A stretch of 64,000 nt of DNA from Paracentrotus lividus (taxonomy: Eukaryota > Echinodermata > Echinoidea > Camarodonta > Echinidae). The stretch spans positions 49,108,039 through 49,172,038 of the forward strand of contig CALNVZ010003426.1 of the NCBI GenBank assembly GCA_940671915.1, read 5' to 3'. Shown here piece after piece: positions 21,321 through 32,250 of the stretch. The notes below the pieces were generated by a model. The model did not search any database. It was not told where the DNA came from and saw only the letters and a list, made by a program, of their open reading frames with translations. The position numbers and the translations under genes are program-made. Position 1 is the first letter of the stretch. Each line of letters opens with the position of its first letter.

Positions 21321-23045
21321 TGTGATACGTCTTGTCGAAATGAGAGAGAAGTCGCAGATCAAAGATCCGAGTAAATCGACAAACTAATAAAAAAGTCAAA
21401 ATTTGAGGAAATTTTTTTTGTTGATTTTCTGGTTCTACCATGCTTCATTTTTGCTCAGTTAAAAACATGAGTGAAAATGGTAACGAAAGTGGTAAAAAAG
21501 CAGTTTTTCGGCGAGTGTTTTTTCGGTCATAATTTTTTTTTTCCGGACATACAAGCGAACGTCCACGCTCATTTCCCCTCTCCATTTAGCTCCGCCCTTA
21601 GCAACGCATGGCTTTGTCATGTGATGTGTGATTTCACTGGATTTGTTTCGTTTTTGTTGAGCGAATAGCGAATAAACCTCTTTAGCTGCACTCAGAATTT
21701 TGCGTGCGATGCACAACCTACTGTGAATAAAGCTGTTTTCATCCAGGATAGCGGAGCACGCAAACGAATGTCAAATCTAACAATCGGGTGGGGAAGGGGG
21801 GGGGGGTTATGTGGGAAAAGCTGCTTATTGCTTGACTTAGCTATCTGATCCAAATGAATGTTAATTTCAGCATTTTATTTTAAGGGCGCGATATCTGTTG
21901 TCCTGATGGGAAATTAAACCTCCCTATTAACAAATTTGGTTCCATCAGGGAAACATAGAGCATACAAAAGAGGTGACGTGATAATACTTCTGATACAAGT
22001 ATTAGTTAAAGTCTTCTGCAGTTTATTTTACAAAGAACGTGTTTAAGAAAGTAGCGTTTACTAAACAGACGAAAAAAATACGATTTACTCTTAAAAAAAT
22101 TCATTTCTAAAATTATTAATATCTTCTTATTACTGGTAACAGTTTGATCAATAAAAGACGAGATCGAGCAAATCATTACGTTTTTATTTTCATTGTCTAA
22201 GCTAACCTAGCCACTCATAAAACGTGATCAGAGAAATTCTAATACATTCGTGAGGCGCAAATATTTCTTAAATTTTTTTGGAGCTTATCTCTATCATATA
22301 CTTATTCAAAGATATAAAACAAATGCATAAACCCCTGTACAAGAATAAATTAGTCTATAGACCATTATTATGTTCGAAATTTCCAACAGGTTCAGATCAA
22401 AATGACTCGCTTTTATAATGGTATGAGTATACGCGATGACATTCAAAGACGCACGCAACATCGGAAAAACCCCCAAAAGGTTTAAATAGTTTTGTTTCTA
22501 ACTAATTTAGCGCCAGGATTGGTAAACACTTTCTTAAAAGAGTGGACTTTTTCTTAACAATTAGAAAAACATGACGTTTTTATTTATTTGACGAAGATAT
22601 AAAACAACTAACCAAATTTAGTTCTTTTTTTGAGAAGATTGAATGTTATTAGACACCATCGCTTGCTGCGTTTCCTCGATCATGCGTGACGGACGAGTAT
22701 GTTCTCTGTATACCTGAATGCAGCCTCCTCATTGGTCAATCGTTTCACCTTTGTAACAAGTTGCGTTGCTTAGGGCATTTCGGTGAGTAGAGCGGTGACA
22801 AAATGGTCTTATTTTTCTGGCTCGGACTCAAACGGAAGTCAAACTTTGCAAACGTTTTTCTCTTGATTTTGATTTCCAAGAGCACAATTCTCCTCGTGTT
22901 CAGAGGCTAATATCTCCATTTCTATTTACTCTTTACAGTCGGGTTATATATCAAATTCAAGGTAATGAATCAGAGATCAATAATATCAAATAAAATGGAT
23001 TTCAAAAATCGCGATTAGTCTCTCCTTTCGACGTGACGCATCACA
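21321..23045. mobile_element. 1.7-kb TIR element (E family), copy 1
   Basis: It begins TGTGATACGTCTTGTCGAAA and ends with the inverted TTTCGACGTGACGCATCACA, with TA on both sides. A full-length inverted-orientation copy lies at 42646-44404. The interior has no transposase-sized ORF. It includes CTCATTGGTCAATCG and CGCCCTTAGCAACGCATGG blocks. Inserted between the DIRS ICR and right ITR. Confidence 0.75.
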
Positions 23046-23471
23046 TATTGTCTATATCTAATACTGAATACAACTGCTCTGACCGTGTCCTGATGATTGA
23101 TTGAATGCTTTGTTGTAGTTATACAAAGTTAGACATTCAGGTTGCCGTTGTAATTGTGTAGTGATTATAAAGTATGATCATGATGACAAGGTATTTTAGA
23201 CGCAATAACTTGTTGTATATATGCTTGGGAAGGATTATGGAAGTTTTTTGCGATTTTGATGAATCATCTTGCTTCCTCTGTTGTGACTTCTTTTGCATGT
23301 TTTTTGACATTCCACTTTGAATGATGAATAGCGCTCGAAACACGGGCCTTTTATAAGGGATTGGGTCTGTACCTCATTTGAATTTCGAATTACTTTGAAA
23401 TTCCTTTGTGTGATTACACTGCCTGAATACCTGGGATATGCTAACCTCTTCGACTTGTACTTCTTATTATA

Positions 23472-24871
23472 GGTTTTCCCGGTCCATTTCATTGCTTTGT
23501 CAGTAAATTTCATGTTAGAGACATTCATTTTCGGTAAAATATGCCGATGCATCGAAATAGTTTGATTCAAAATCGTATCCAGTCATCCAAATTAACGATT
23601 GTGGTGACCGATTTCGTATTTGTGCATTCTAGTTCACATAATAAGCGCATATTTTCGGCAATGTTTATTCAAATTAGTTTACATCCTGTCGCCCTCTCAT
23701 TCCGTATATTCAAATTCGTTTATAGACAAACAAGTTCTTGATAGAAGCATTCAAATTAGACTTGTAAAGTACCTATTGAAATTTACATTGCTCATGCAGT
23801 ATTTTTAATTGAATGTCAAAATATATCATTAATTAAGAAAAGTTTATAATAATCATGCCTTGTTGTGAACAAAGATGTAAAATGAAACCAATAAAAAAAT
23901 TGCAATTATAACAAGGAAAATAAAGATTGGCAATGAAGACACTTAAACATAATAATCATTAATAATGACGATGATTTATTTTTGAGGATCAAATGACTTT
24001 GGAGTAAAAGAGAGGTGTTGAAATTAAAAATGAAGACGATAATCGCAATAATGATAAAATCACATTTATTGATAAAATGGTCAAGATTACCTACTCCTTA
24101 TCCTTATCCTTAAATATGTGTACATGTATATACAGTCTGTGTCCAAAAAAAATGGTACAGTCGGGAAAAAAATAATTTAGGAGTGAAATCTTTTCAAATG
24201 ATATGTGTATGTGGTACCAATTTAAAGCCAAAAGATTTTTCTTGCTGATGCGCTTTGTTCTGTGTAATTTGCTTTCGTAAAACAAAAGTTATGCTAAATT
24301 TTGTGCGGCGAGGAACAAATCAAAATTACGCCTGTCCATTGTTCCATTATGCGAAACCTACACAAAAGCATGGACGTCGTGCGAAAATGGATTTTTCTTG
24401 ACTGTAGAAAACTGGTCATATCTCAAAAATTACAGCACCAAATGTGATGAAAAAAATTGCAGAAGAAAGTCCAATTATCCTGCTTTATGAAAATGCCAAA
24501 CAATACCAAGTTCTAATTAATATTTATGATATAAAAAAATGTTTTCTGACTGTACCATTTTTTTTGACACAGACTGTATAACGGAATTTATTGCTGAATC
24601 ATGGAAATCGATAACTTGAAAACGAAATTGAAAGTGTTTTTAAAGAGCTTACCCTGCTATCACACTAATGTGAATGCATTAATAATGAAATTGAATGATT
24701 ATATCCGAATTTGAACTTCGAAAGCATTAATTTGGGTGCGTAAAAATGAGTTTGAGAGCATGAACACGAAATTGTTTGACTTATTGTCAGTCTGCAGCAC
24801 CAAACACACGAATTTGAATACACAATGATATGAAAACAGATGGTAAATGTATGAAATCGGCCGGGAAAACC
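23472..24871. mobile_element. 1.4-kb TA-flanked GGTTTTCCCGG element
   Basis: GGTTTTCCCGGTCCATTTC at 23472 is mirrored by GAAATCGGCCGGGAAAACC ending at 24871, flanked by TA on both sides. Subterminal words are arranged ATTCAAATTAG-like in the left half and AATTTGAATG/GAATTTGAAC in the right half, i.e. inverted. A MITE (24133-24576) is nested inside. No coding capacity is seen. Confidence 0.7.
24133..24576. mobile_element. Tc1/mariner-like MITE, copy 2 (intact ends)
   Basis: CAGTCTGTGTCC, an A-run and ATGGTACAGTC at the left, and GACTGTACCATT, a T-run and GACACAGACTG at the right, form ~33 bp inverted repeats. TA flanks both sides. 444 bp, no ORF of significance. Same family as 1831-2302, and the youngest layer in the nested stack here. 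Confidence 0.85.
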
Positions 24872-24930
24872 TATATTAAATAGAATCTTAATTATACTTC
24901 ATAAATTATTCGCATAATTTAGGAATTATA

Positions 24931-25130
24931 GGATACTAATCATCAAGACATTTAAATTTATTTGAATACACGTTACATTTATTTTTGCATTTTGCCAGGG
25001 GCATCAAATCACCTAAATCGTACACGTATGGCGCCAATTCAAACTAACATTCAGGGGGCGCCTAATGATTAGTTGGCGCCAAATTGAGCTTAAACTTAGG
25101 GGCGTCAAATTTATCTTAAACTTAGGGAGG
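24931..25130 (+). repeat. Right flank of the DIRS target: minisatellite family
   Basis: GGATACTAATCATCAAGACA, then ACGTTACATTTATTTTTGCATTT and three or four GGCGCCAAATTGAGCTTAAA units continue the repeat interrupted at 8187. Compare 7795-7965. Confidence 0.7.
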
Positions 25131-25339
25131 GAAGCAGAAGGATAGATAAGCACCTACAGTGTCCCCAAAAATTATTTGTACACTTTGAAAAAAATGAAAT
25201 TAAACAAATCGATGTTCGTTTGAAATTTCAATTACTATTTATATCAGATGGTAGGTAATGTCACCATCACCTGAACCCTAAATCTCAAATGTTCCGTCAG
25301 TCTCAGAAGTTCTAGGCCGCCATTTGCAATTTTCATGGC

Positions 25340-25740
25340 CCAAAAATTATTTGTACACTTCAGAAGATGGGTTTTTAAAGGAGTGTTTAAAATTTTTGGG
25401 GCCTTCCTTGGCTTCCAGGGCAGTCATCAACCTCCTTGGCATACTGTCGACCAATTTAGCACTCATTTCACCGCCAATACCATTCCAAGTTCGCTGGAGC
25501 GTGTCCTGGAGCTGCTGGAGGTTTGATGGAGAGTCTTGAGGGCGCTGTCGCTTCAGACCACCTCTCATGTGCTAAATGAGGACTAAATCTGGGATCTGAG
25601 GTGCCTTTTCTAGCTTCTTAACAAGTTTCTGCTTTAATAATGCTTTAATATGCTTCGCTGCATGCTTGGGGTCCCTGTCATGTTGGAACACAACTTGAAG
25701 ACCAATCAGCCTTTACGTACGTGAGAGCCTCTAATATGTA
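25340..25740 (-). pseudogene. Tc1 transposase 3' end, inverted copy
   Basis: On the minus strand this reads the C-terminal segment GGLKRQRPQDSPSNLQQLQD, then TLQRTWNGIGGEMSAKLVD and SMPRRLMTALEAKEG, as in the region after the last catalytic acidic residue of Tc1 transposases. It lacks the catalytic core and is part of the duplicated arm of the transposon. Confidence 0.75.
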
Positions 25741-26104
25741 AAATAAGTCTCATGGACATCAGTTTTCATGATGATATTGATAGACAGACGGTAAGCAATG
25801 AAATATTGCAAATTGCGACCAAAGAAAATTGCATCCAAGGCCACAGAGGCTGAAGAATGACCGAGTGCCCTCAAGAGTGTCTGCGACAGGCTAAATGGCT
25901 ACATGACTATAAGTGGAATAATTGGCAAGAAAAAAAACAAATGTTAGGGACAGTAACAAAGAAGCGTCATGCCCTTGCAAAACAACATGTGAACAAACTT
26001 GCGGAGTTCTAGCACTCTGTCCTAAGACCTAATTAGTGCAAAAGTGATTGGGTATGATGCACGGGACCATGTGTGTCTTGTAGTCTTTCAGTCAGTCATC
26101 CTTG

Positions 26105-26600
26105 GAGCCAACAATGAAGCACAGCGGAGGATGTTTCATGATTTGGAGTTGTATGGCAGCCAGTAGAGTTGGAGAGATAAATTTCATAACATGGCATCAT
26201 GAATGCTGAAGCCATGAGGATATTCTTGCCCCTCAGAATGGCTCAGATGCTCCCATCTGCTTTAAGTCTGAATGGTCGTCAATTTACGGTCCAACATAAC
26301 AATGACCCCACGTACACAGCAAACCATATTAAAGCAATATTGCAACAGAAACATGTTAAGCTGCAAGAAAGGACACCTCACAGCCCAGATGTAATCCCCA
26401 TTTAGCACATGAGAGGTGATCTGAAGCGACAGCGCCCTCTAGACTGACCATCCAACATCCAGCAGCTCCAGGACACGCTCCAGCGAACTTGGAATGATAT
26501 TGGCCGTGAAATGAGTGCTGAATTGGTGGACAGTATGCCAAGAAGGTTGATGACTGCCCTGGAAGCCAAAGAAGAGCCCTCTAAATTGTAAACACTCCTT
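26105..26600 (+). pseudogene. Tc1 transposase catalytic and C-terminal remnant
   Basis: Around 26113-26175 the sequence encodes a KHSGGCFMIWSCMAASRVGE-like block typical of Tc1 transposases. The VQHNNDPTYTANH block follows, then TPHSPDVIPI, a stop, and LKRQRPLD...PSNIQQLQDTLQRTWN. In family members the block reads Q-x-D-N-D-P; the first of these acidic residues is Asn here, so the catalytic aspartate is lost. Several frameshifts and stops are present. Dead gene; the enzyme would have cut and pasted the element at TA sites. Confidence 0.75.
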
Positions 26601-26869
26601 TAGAAACACATCTTCTGAAGTGTACAAGTAATTTTTGGGCCATGAAAATTGCAAATGGCGGCCTAGAACTTCTGAGACTGACGGAACATTTGAGATATAG
26701 GGTTCAGGTGATGTTGACAATACCTACCATCTGATATAAATAGTAATTGAAATTTCAAACGAACATCGATTTGTTTAATTTCATTTTTTCAAAGTATACA
26801 AATAATTTTTTGGGACACTGTAGATAGATAGATATTCATCTCTCTTTCATAATCATGTAAAATTACTGG

Positions 26870-27480
26870 GCAACATACGGTCTTTAAATTATGGAGGCCC
26901 AATTGATCCTAAACTTCAGGTCTCTTACTGCATAGAGCAAAATTTTCGATAGCGCTTCGCGCTCGCTTCATTTTCCAAAGAGTTATCACATTGTGTTCCT
27001 GAGGAATGCATAAAATGTCACGTTTTCAGAGATCATTCCGATACATCAAATTTCTGCTCGCGATTCACGCTCGCCTATTTTTTCTTTCTTGTAACCAGAT
27101 TATGAGGATTCTGAACAACAAAACATCAATAAACATTTGTTTGATTTCACATTACTTGATGGACAAATTTCACATTTTATATGGCTTGCTTTTAAATCGT
27201 TTTGATGGACAAATTACAGCTCCCGTACGGTTCATATGATACTCTGATGAAGAGCTAAACAAAATTGATACCCCAAATTGCTTAGAATTCTTTGCTTTCT
27301 GATCGTAAAGTAGAGGGGAAAAAATCTGATCGCGCTTCGCGCTCGTATTTAGAAATATTCGTATTTTCATTTATAGCGGTAATACCTCATATACCTAGAA
27401 ATTCTTTTCCATGAACTCACCATTGGCAAGTATTAAAAAAAAAAAAAAAGAAAAAAAAAGCTTCAAATAAATTATTATTC
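26870..27480 (+). repeat. Minisatellite-family spacer, continuation
   Basis: Carries the GCAAAATTTTCGATAGCGCT, TTCGCGCTCGC and TTGTGTTCCTGAGGAATGCA words seen at 7620-7790. It also has a second GCGCTTCGCGCTCG at 27331 and an A-rich run at 27435-27460. Continues the repeat interrupted by the Tc1 and DIRS insertions. Confidence 0.55.
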
Positions 27481-27536
27481 AAAATCCTTCAACATACATT
27501 TAAGCCGTAGGCCTATGTTTGCCTGGCGGGGGCATA

Positions 27537-28631
27537 TCAATTCTTGTTGTAAACTTAAGAGGAAGAGGGCGCTATCACTCTACGCAAAGCGAACGCGGCC
27601 ATAGACATTTTGTATTTTGCACAGTTTTTTCACTTTGTTTTCTTGATTGTGGCGAGCAACTACCTTTTCAAAGAAATGATCAACTTGAATAAATACGTTA
27701 AGAGTCTGATTTTTTCAAAAATAGGAATAACTTATTGCAAAGGGAAAAAAAGTCCTGTCACTTGTGTCAATTCGAAATCCTAGTCAGATCAAATTCCTGT
27801 ACAATATGGCCAATTTTGCTCTCAAAATAGCTCATACGCCGCATAATCATCTTCCTGGATAACGCATAATTGTATTACAGCTTACTGATCAAGCAGTTTT
27901 TAAAAGCTTGAATTCTCAGCTTTCGAAAGATGGTACATTCATTTCGATTGGTTAAGAAAAAGTCCTGTCACTTTGAACATTATCACAATAGAATCTTTAC
28001 TCGATGGGTCGATATTTCCGCATATCACATGCATATCGCATGTGGACGGCGTCTTCGCAAGAGGTGACAAGATCACTATTTATATCAATAATCATTTGGA
28101 ACATCAATCTATGTGAAATAAAGATTCTGATTACAACTTCAGCACAATCGTGTTATAGGCTTGCTAGAATGTCTTTTTCCCCAATCTGGTCTGAAGCATC
28201 TACCTAAAAGTTCAATTATTTCTTTCATGTCCTTGAGTAATTTGCTCAAACAGATCGACGGACAAATACCATTCAGCCACAGGGAAGTTTTCTTAGGCGA
28301 GTTTTTTGTACGCTAAGTAATAATTGCATGCAGTTGTCAACTGTTCGCTTCCCGTCGTCAGCGCGGGTTTAGTTGACATTTATGTGGAGCCGTACTTTTT
28401 CTGCGCACTGCAATGATATCGACAGCAGCACGATTACAATTCCACTCCAGATAAAGCAACATACTATCGCAAGCCAGTTAGGCGTTGAGACGTCTGATCA
28501 CATCCTCCTATTATCCACCGAATATAACTTGAGCAAACGCACCTAAAAGAAGTTGCCCCTTCTATGTGTAAGCAGTTTAAATTGTACTACTACGGTTAGA
28601 TTACATTCTACGTGGTGAGAGAAAAATTGAC
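27537..28631. mobile_element. TCAATTCTA element (C family), copy 2
   Basis: Closely matches copy 1 for about 670 bp (GAGGAAGAGGGCGCTATCAC, CATGCATATCGCATGTGGAC, AATAAAGATTCTGATTAC). It then follows copy 4 (GCATGCAGTTGTCAACTGTT, GCGCGGGTTTAGTTGACA). The right end is eroded, near AGAAAAATTGAC|TATA. Confidence 0.6.
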
Positions 28632-29849
28632 TATATGGCAGGGAGAGTGGGTCTGCGCTATTGAAAAAGTATCAACCTGGTGAGGGTCGCCAAAATTCAC
28701 TCGGGACTCCCGGCACGCGCGGATTGCATAAAATGCCTTCGGAACCTACGCGACCTGACTCACGTTAGGCAACGCTGAAACACACCTACTACGAAGAGAT
28801 CCCAAAACCTAATAAATGCACAGAACTCATCTTTAACGTCGACAAGAGTTACTTATGGCATCCATCATTTCCATGCAACTCTGTTTAAAACGATAGTTAG
28901 ATGTTATTTTCACATCTCGAAGTAAATTACAGCGTTGTCAGCAGCGTGGACCGACCGGCCATGTTGAAATTCCGTAGAGAAGCATCTAAATAACATGCGA
29001 ACTCTATAAAATTCATAAGCAATGTCATATGCGCTATACACTAGTGCGCAGGCCAGACGGTGATACGCACCAGTATGCATGATCTTGCGTCAATAATGCT
29101 ATTGAAGACAGATCGGTCATGTTTCTCGACTCACTACACATCTGCATGACTTGCCAGGGCGTCGGCAGGCCTACTGATACGGCGTGGAGATGAGTGTGTT
29201 GAAAACATGTATGTACACAATTAGGCTACACCAGAGTCTCTATACCGTCATCGGACTAAATATACAGTCTTAATCTAATACAACTTCTTCTGCAGAAATG
29301 TATTTGATACAGCAGTAATTTTTCACTCTTGCTCTACTGACGCGCATGGTGGCGGTGTGCAAGTGCTAGCTAATAATATGCAATCAGGTTAAAGTTCTGT
29401 ATCTCCGGATTTTGTGACGTAAATTTTCTATCTTTTCTATGTGATATGTATTCAGCTTTAAAACTTATGTAGATACAGAATTTAATATATGAATATATCA
29501 ATTAATATGGTATACGGCATAATCGAGTATACATAGATAAATTAAACCTTCAGCTCTTCACGTCATATAACATCACAAGTATTGCAATTTTAGACTAAAA
29601 TCAAGTAGTTTTTTGTCTTGATATTTTAACAAGCTACATTTTATACATTTTGTTTGGTATATTCTGAAATGAAATGTTTTGGTATCTTTTTCAAATGGGC
29701 AAAAGACTACACCTTCTCTAGTAGACGAGAAAAGAAATTATTATTTCTCCTACTCTGCTTGCCATGGAAGTCAGGTTGAATCCATCAAATGTCTTGAGTA
29801 ATTAACTAACTCTGACTCCGATCCTGTCATGGAAGATACATTCTTGAAC
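28632..29849. other. Unassigned sequence
   Basis: No ORF, repeat or known element recognised in about 1.2 kb. It lies just before the error-rich contig end, so its base accuracy is doubtful too. Confidence 0.4.
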
Positions 29850-30480
29850 TATTTAGTGTAAACTGCTCTCTGAATACTGGGCAATTTATCTATAATTTAA
29901 AGACACTGATTTTCCAAAACTCGAATCCTTATTTTCATTATACACGACTTTAATTTTTGCCTATCTCATTACGGAGTTTTAGCCTGGGGTAGAATGGGAC
30001 TAAAACTTCAACAGGAGAAAATTCTTATGATTCAAAAACGAGGCACTTAGAAAAATTAAACCATGCTAGAGACTTTCCTATTCTCTATAACAAGACGCAT
30101 TTGGTTTCTCTTAAAATATAAATCTGCTTCGTATCGACGATATTTAATTTACAACTTAGGAATATTTCGGATGCATCCTAACTAGTTCTGTTTAATGGTA
30201 TAAAAATATACCTGCGGGAGATAAGCCAAACTTTTTGAAACGCACCAGCTCAGTTCACTCGATGACCCCTACGATCGATCCAAACGCTAAAACTCTTATT
30301 ATCATTCTAGCCGACGCCTACACACGCTCAATCTCTATATTTGCCAAAACAAGAAACTGCTTAATTACTATACCTAGACTAACACGTCCTAAGTTTATGG
30401 TAACTTCTGACCTTCCCGCAAATAACACATAAATTGAAATCAACCCTCTTTGCGTCATATCTTGGTTAAAATAGATAAGC
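29850..30480 (+). pseudogene. LINE (CR1/jockey-like) RT C-terminal remnant
   Basis: Across frames it reads LYTTLIFAYL, YGVLAWG and MIQKRGT, then PKFMVTSDLP. These correspond to the L-Y-x-x-L-I-x-P-Y-x-x-Y-x-x-x-x-WG, QK-x-x-x-R-x-I and P-x-x-WN-x-LP landmarks of non-LTR retrotransposon reverse transcriptases. Many frameshifts, at least partly sequencing errors. The final part is repeated in a cleaner form at 35470-35570. Confidence 0.5.
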
Positions 30481-30689
30481 TCAAAAGTCATTTATATAAA
30501 GGGTTGACCAAAACACAGGCGCGGGAAAATGACACATGACGCGCGGCAATAAAAGTTGTCTTTTTATCAGCTACCCTCTTACTAACATGTATGCGTTATC
30601 TCAATAGCGAATTGTATCTATTGAAAGCTAGTGTCCCGAGGATGCTGTCGATCATCCTCTACTAACAATATATACAACAATCAATACAA

Positions 30690-31745
30690 TCAGTAACGAA
30701 CTACACTATTATCACAATTATGACAACCAGACATATAACATACTAAAATGATATAAATGAATACAAAAATATAATAATAATAATGATTAGAGAAACTAAA
30801 AGTGACACGAAAAGATAGATAGTACAAAGTAACATATACACAATAAATATAAATAGAATAATACAATACATCCAAAGGATACGACAAAACATCAAAACAT
30901 AAAAAAAATATCAAATATAGACGTAAAGGAAAATAAGAGAATAAAAGATTAAAATCAAAATAGCTAAAAAAAAAAAAAATAGATAATAGAATATCACATT
31001 ATATCAAGTAACTAATAAACCGAATAGATAATATATAACTTAATGCAAAAATATATATATTATTTACAATAATTAAATGAGTAATATACTAAATAAATAT
31101 CATTTTATCAAACAAGAGAAGCCTAAATGAATACAAGACATTAAGCATTTTAACATATAGCATACCAAATACAATAAAATTATCATAATACAATATCAAA
31201 TATAACATAAAGTATGAATAAAAACAATATATAAGAGGAAAGAAAAAAAGGCGAATTATCAACTAAACTACGCAAACAAATCGCATAGCGCCATAGACAA
31301 ATATTTTAGATAATAATAAAATGACAACAGAGTATTATAATACACATTATAAGTTATTACAATTGAATATATAGCGAGAAAGACATAACACTAAATTATC
31401 AAAAAAGAATAAATCAACATATGAAAATAATAAACATCATAAGGATACATTTAATATTAATATCCAATAATAAGAAGAATAACCTACTGCAAAAGAGAGA
31501 GAAAAAAGATATACACATGTCACATTGAGTACAATTCAGAACAACTTCCATAATCCAGATAAAAATATAACAGACTGTAACAAAATTTAAAGAGACATAT
31601 TATAGCTACATACAAATAGCTACAATACGCCACATAATAAATAAACATATCCAATGGATAACTACTCAAATAAATAAAATAATAAAAACAGAACATTAAA
31701 TGATCAAGACACGAAATTTATATAAAAAGACATTTAAATATAAAC
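30690..31745. other. Very A/T-rich low-confidence stretch
   Basis: Almost entirely A/T words with no match to the region that should correspond (about 35690-36410). A similar stretch is 32280-32960. Low-quality read sequence is the simplest explanation. No gene is supported. Confidence 0.5.
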
Positions 31746-31749
31746 TCAC

Positions 31750-32250
31750 CTTTCCAGAGATGAGTAAATTCAATTCGATTGGTTTTTAAAAAATAGAACA
31801 ACATGTACACATAAGTTGAACATTTCACAATAGAATCTTTACTCGATGGGTCATATTCGCCATATCACATGCATATGCATGTGGACGGCGTCTTCGCAAG
31901 TATGTGACAAAGATCACTATTTATATATAATTAATCTTGGAACATCAATCTATGTGAAAAAGATTCTGATTACAACTTTGCACAACATCGTGTTATAGGC
32001 TTGCCAGAATGTATTTTCCCAATCTGGTCTGAAGCATCTAACACTACGAATAAACGGTGCTTACCGTTATTGATAGAAAAGTTCAGATCTTCTTATTTCA
32101 ATGTCCTGAGAAGATATTAGGCTCGAACCGGATCGACTGACCAGACCATCTTCGGACAACATGCGGAGTAAAAATTTCATATAGAGCGATAGTTTAATAA
32201 TATAACAGAACATAAAGAAATAAATTAATATTGACATGCAGATATGTACC
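31750..32250. mobile_element. C-family element, noisy duplicate (copy 3)
   Basis: CTTTACTCGATGGGTCATAT, CACATGCATATGCATGTGGA, CGGCGTCTTCGCAAG and GATTCTGATTAC identify the C family. It corresponds in order to 36410-36760 and is probably the same locus represented twice. Confidence 0.6.

Larger units (their letters stand above)
8188..24930 (+). mobile_element. DIRS-type retrotransposon, degraded and heavily nested
   Basis: DIRS elements have inverted terminal repeats, an internal complementary region (ICR) and a gag, RT/RNase H and tyrosine-recombinase (YR) set instead of an integrase. All these parts are found here in the expected order: left ITR 8188-8339, gag remnant from 8413, RT/RNase H 12890-14960, YR from 14961, ICR 21133-21252, right ITR 23323-23471 plus 24872-24930. 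The flanks align to one uninterrupted member of the minisatellite spacer (near 7780-7800), so this is one insertion with no obvious target duplication. Later insertions lie at about 9325-12740, 15415-19412, 19459-20894, 21321-23045 and 23472-24871. Subtracting these leaves about 4.8 kb, an ordinary DIRS length. Confidence 0.8.
23323..24930 (-). repeat. DIRS right inverted terminal repeat, split
   Basis: 23323-23471 is the reverse complement of 8188-8339 apart from the outer end. The outermost part of the repeat resumes at 24872-24930, because a 1.4 kb element sits between. The repeat ends at 24930, where host sequence GGATACTAATCATCAAG begins. Confidence 0.75.
25157..26820 (+). mobile_element. 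Tc1-family transposon with inverted 3' arm
   Basis: CAGTGTCCC(C)AAAAATTATTTG ends in inverted orientation at both sides, each flanked by TA (25155-25156, 26821-26822). Length 1664 bp, normal for Tc1. The left 450-600 bp, however, are an inverted copy of the element's 3' part: 25157-25620 matches the reverse complement of about 26370-26820, including the end of the transposase gene. The 5' half of the gene between them is therefore incomplete. Confidence 0.8.
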
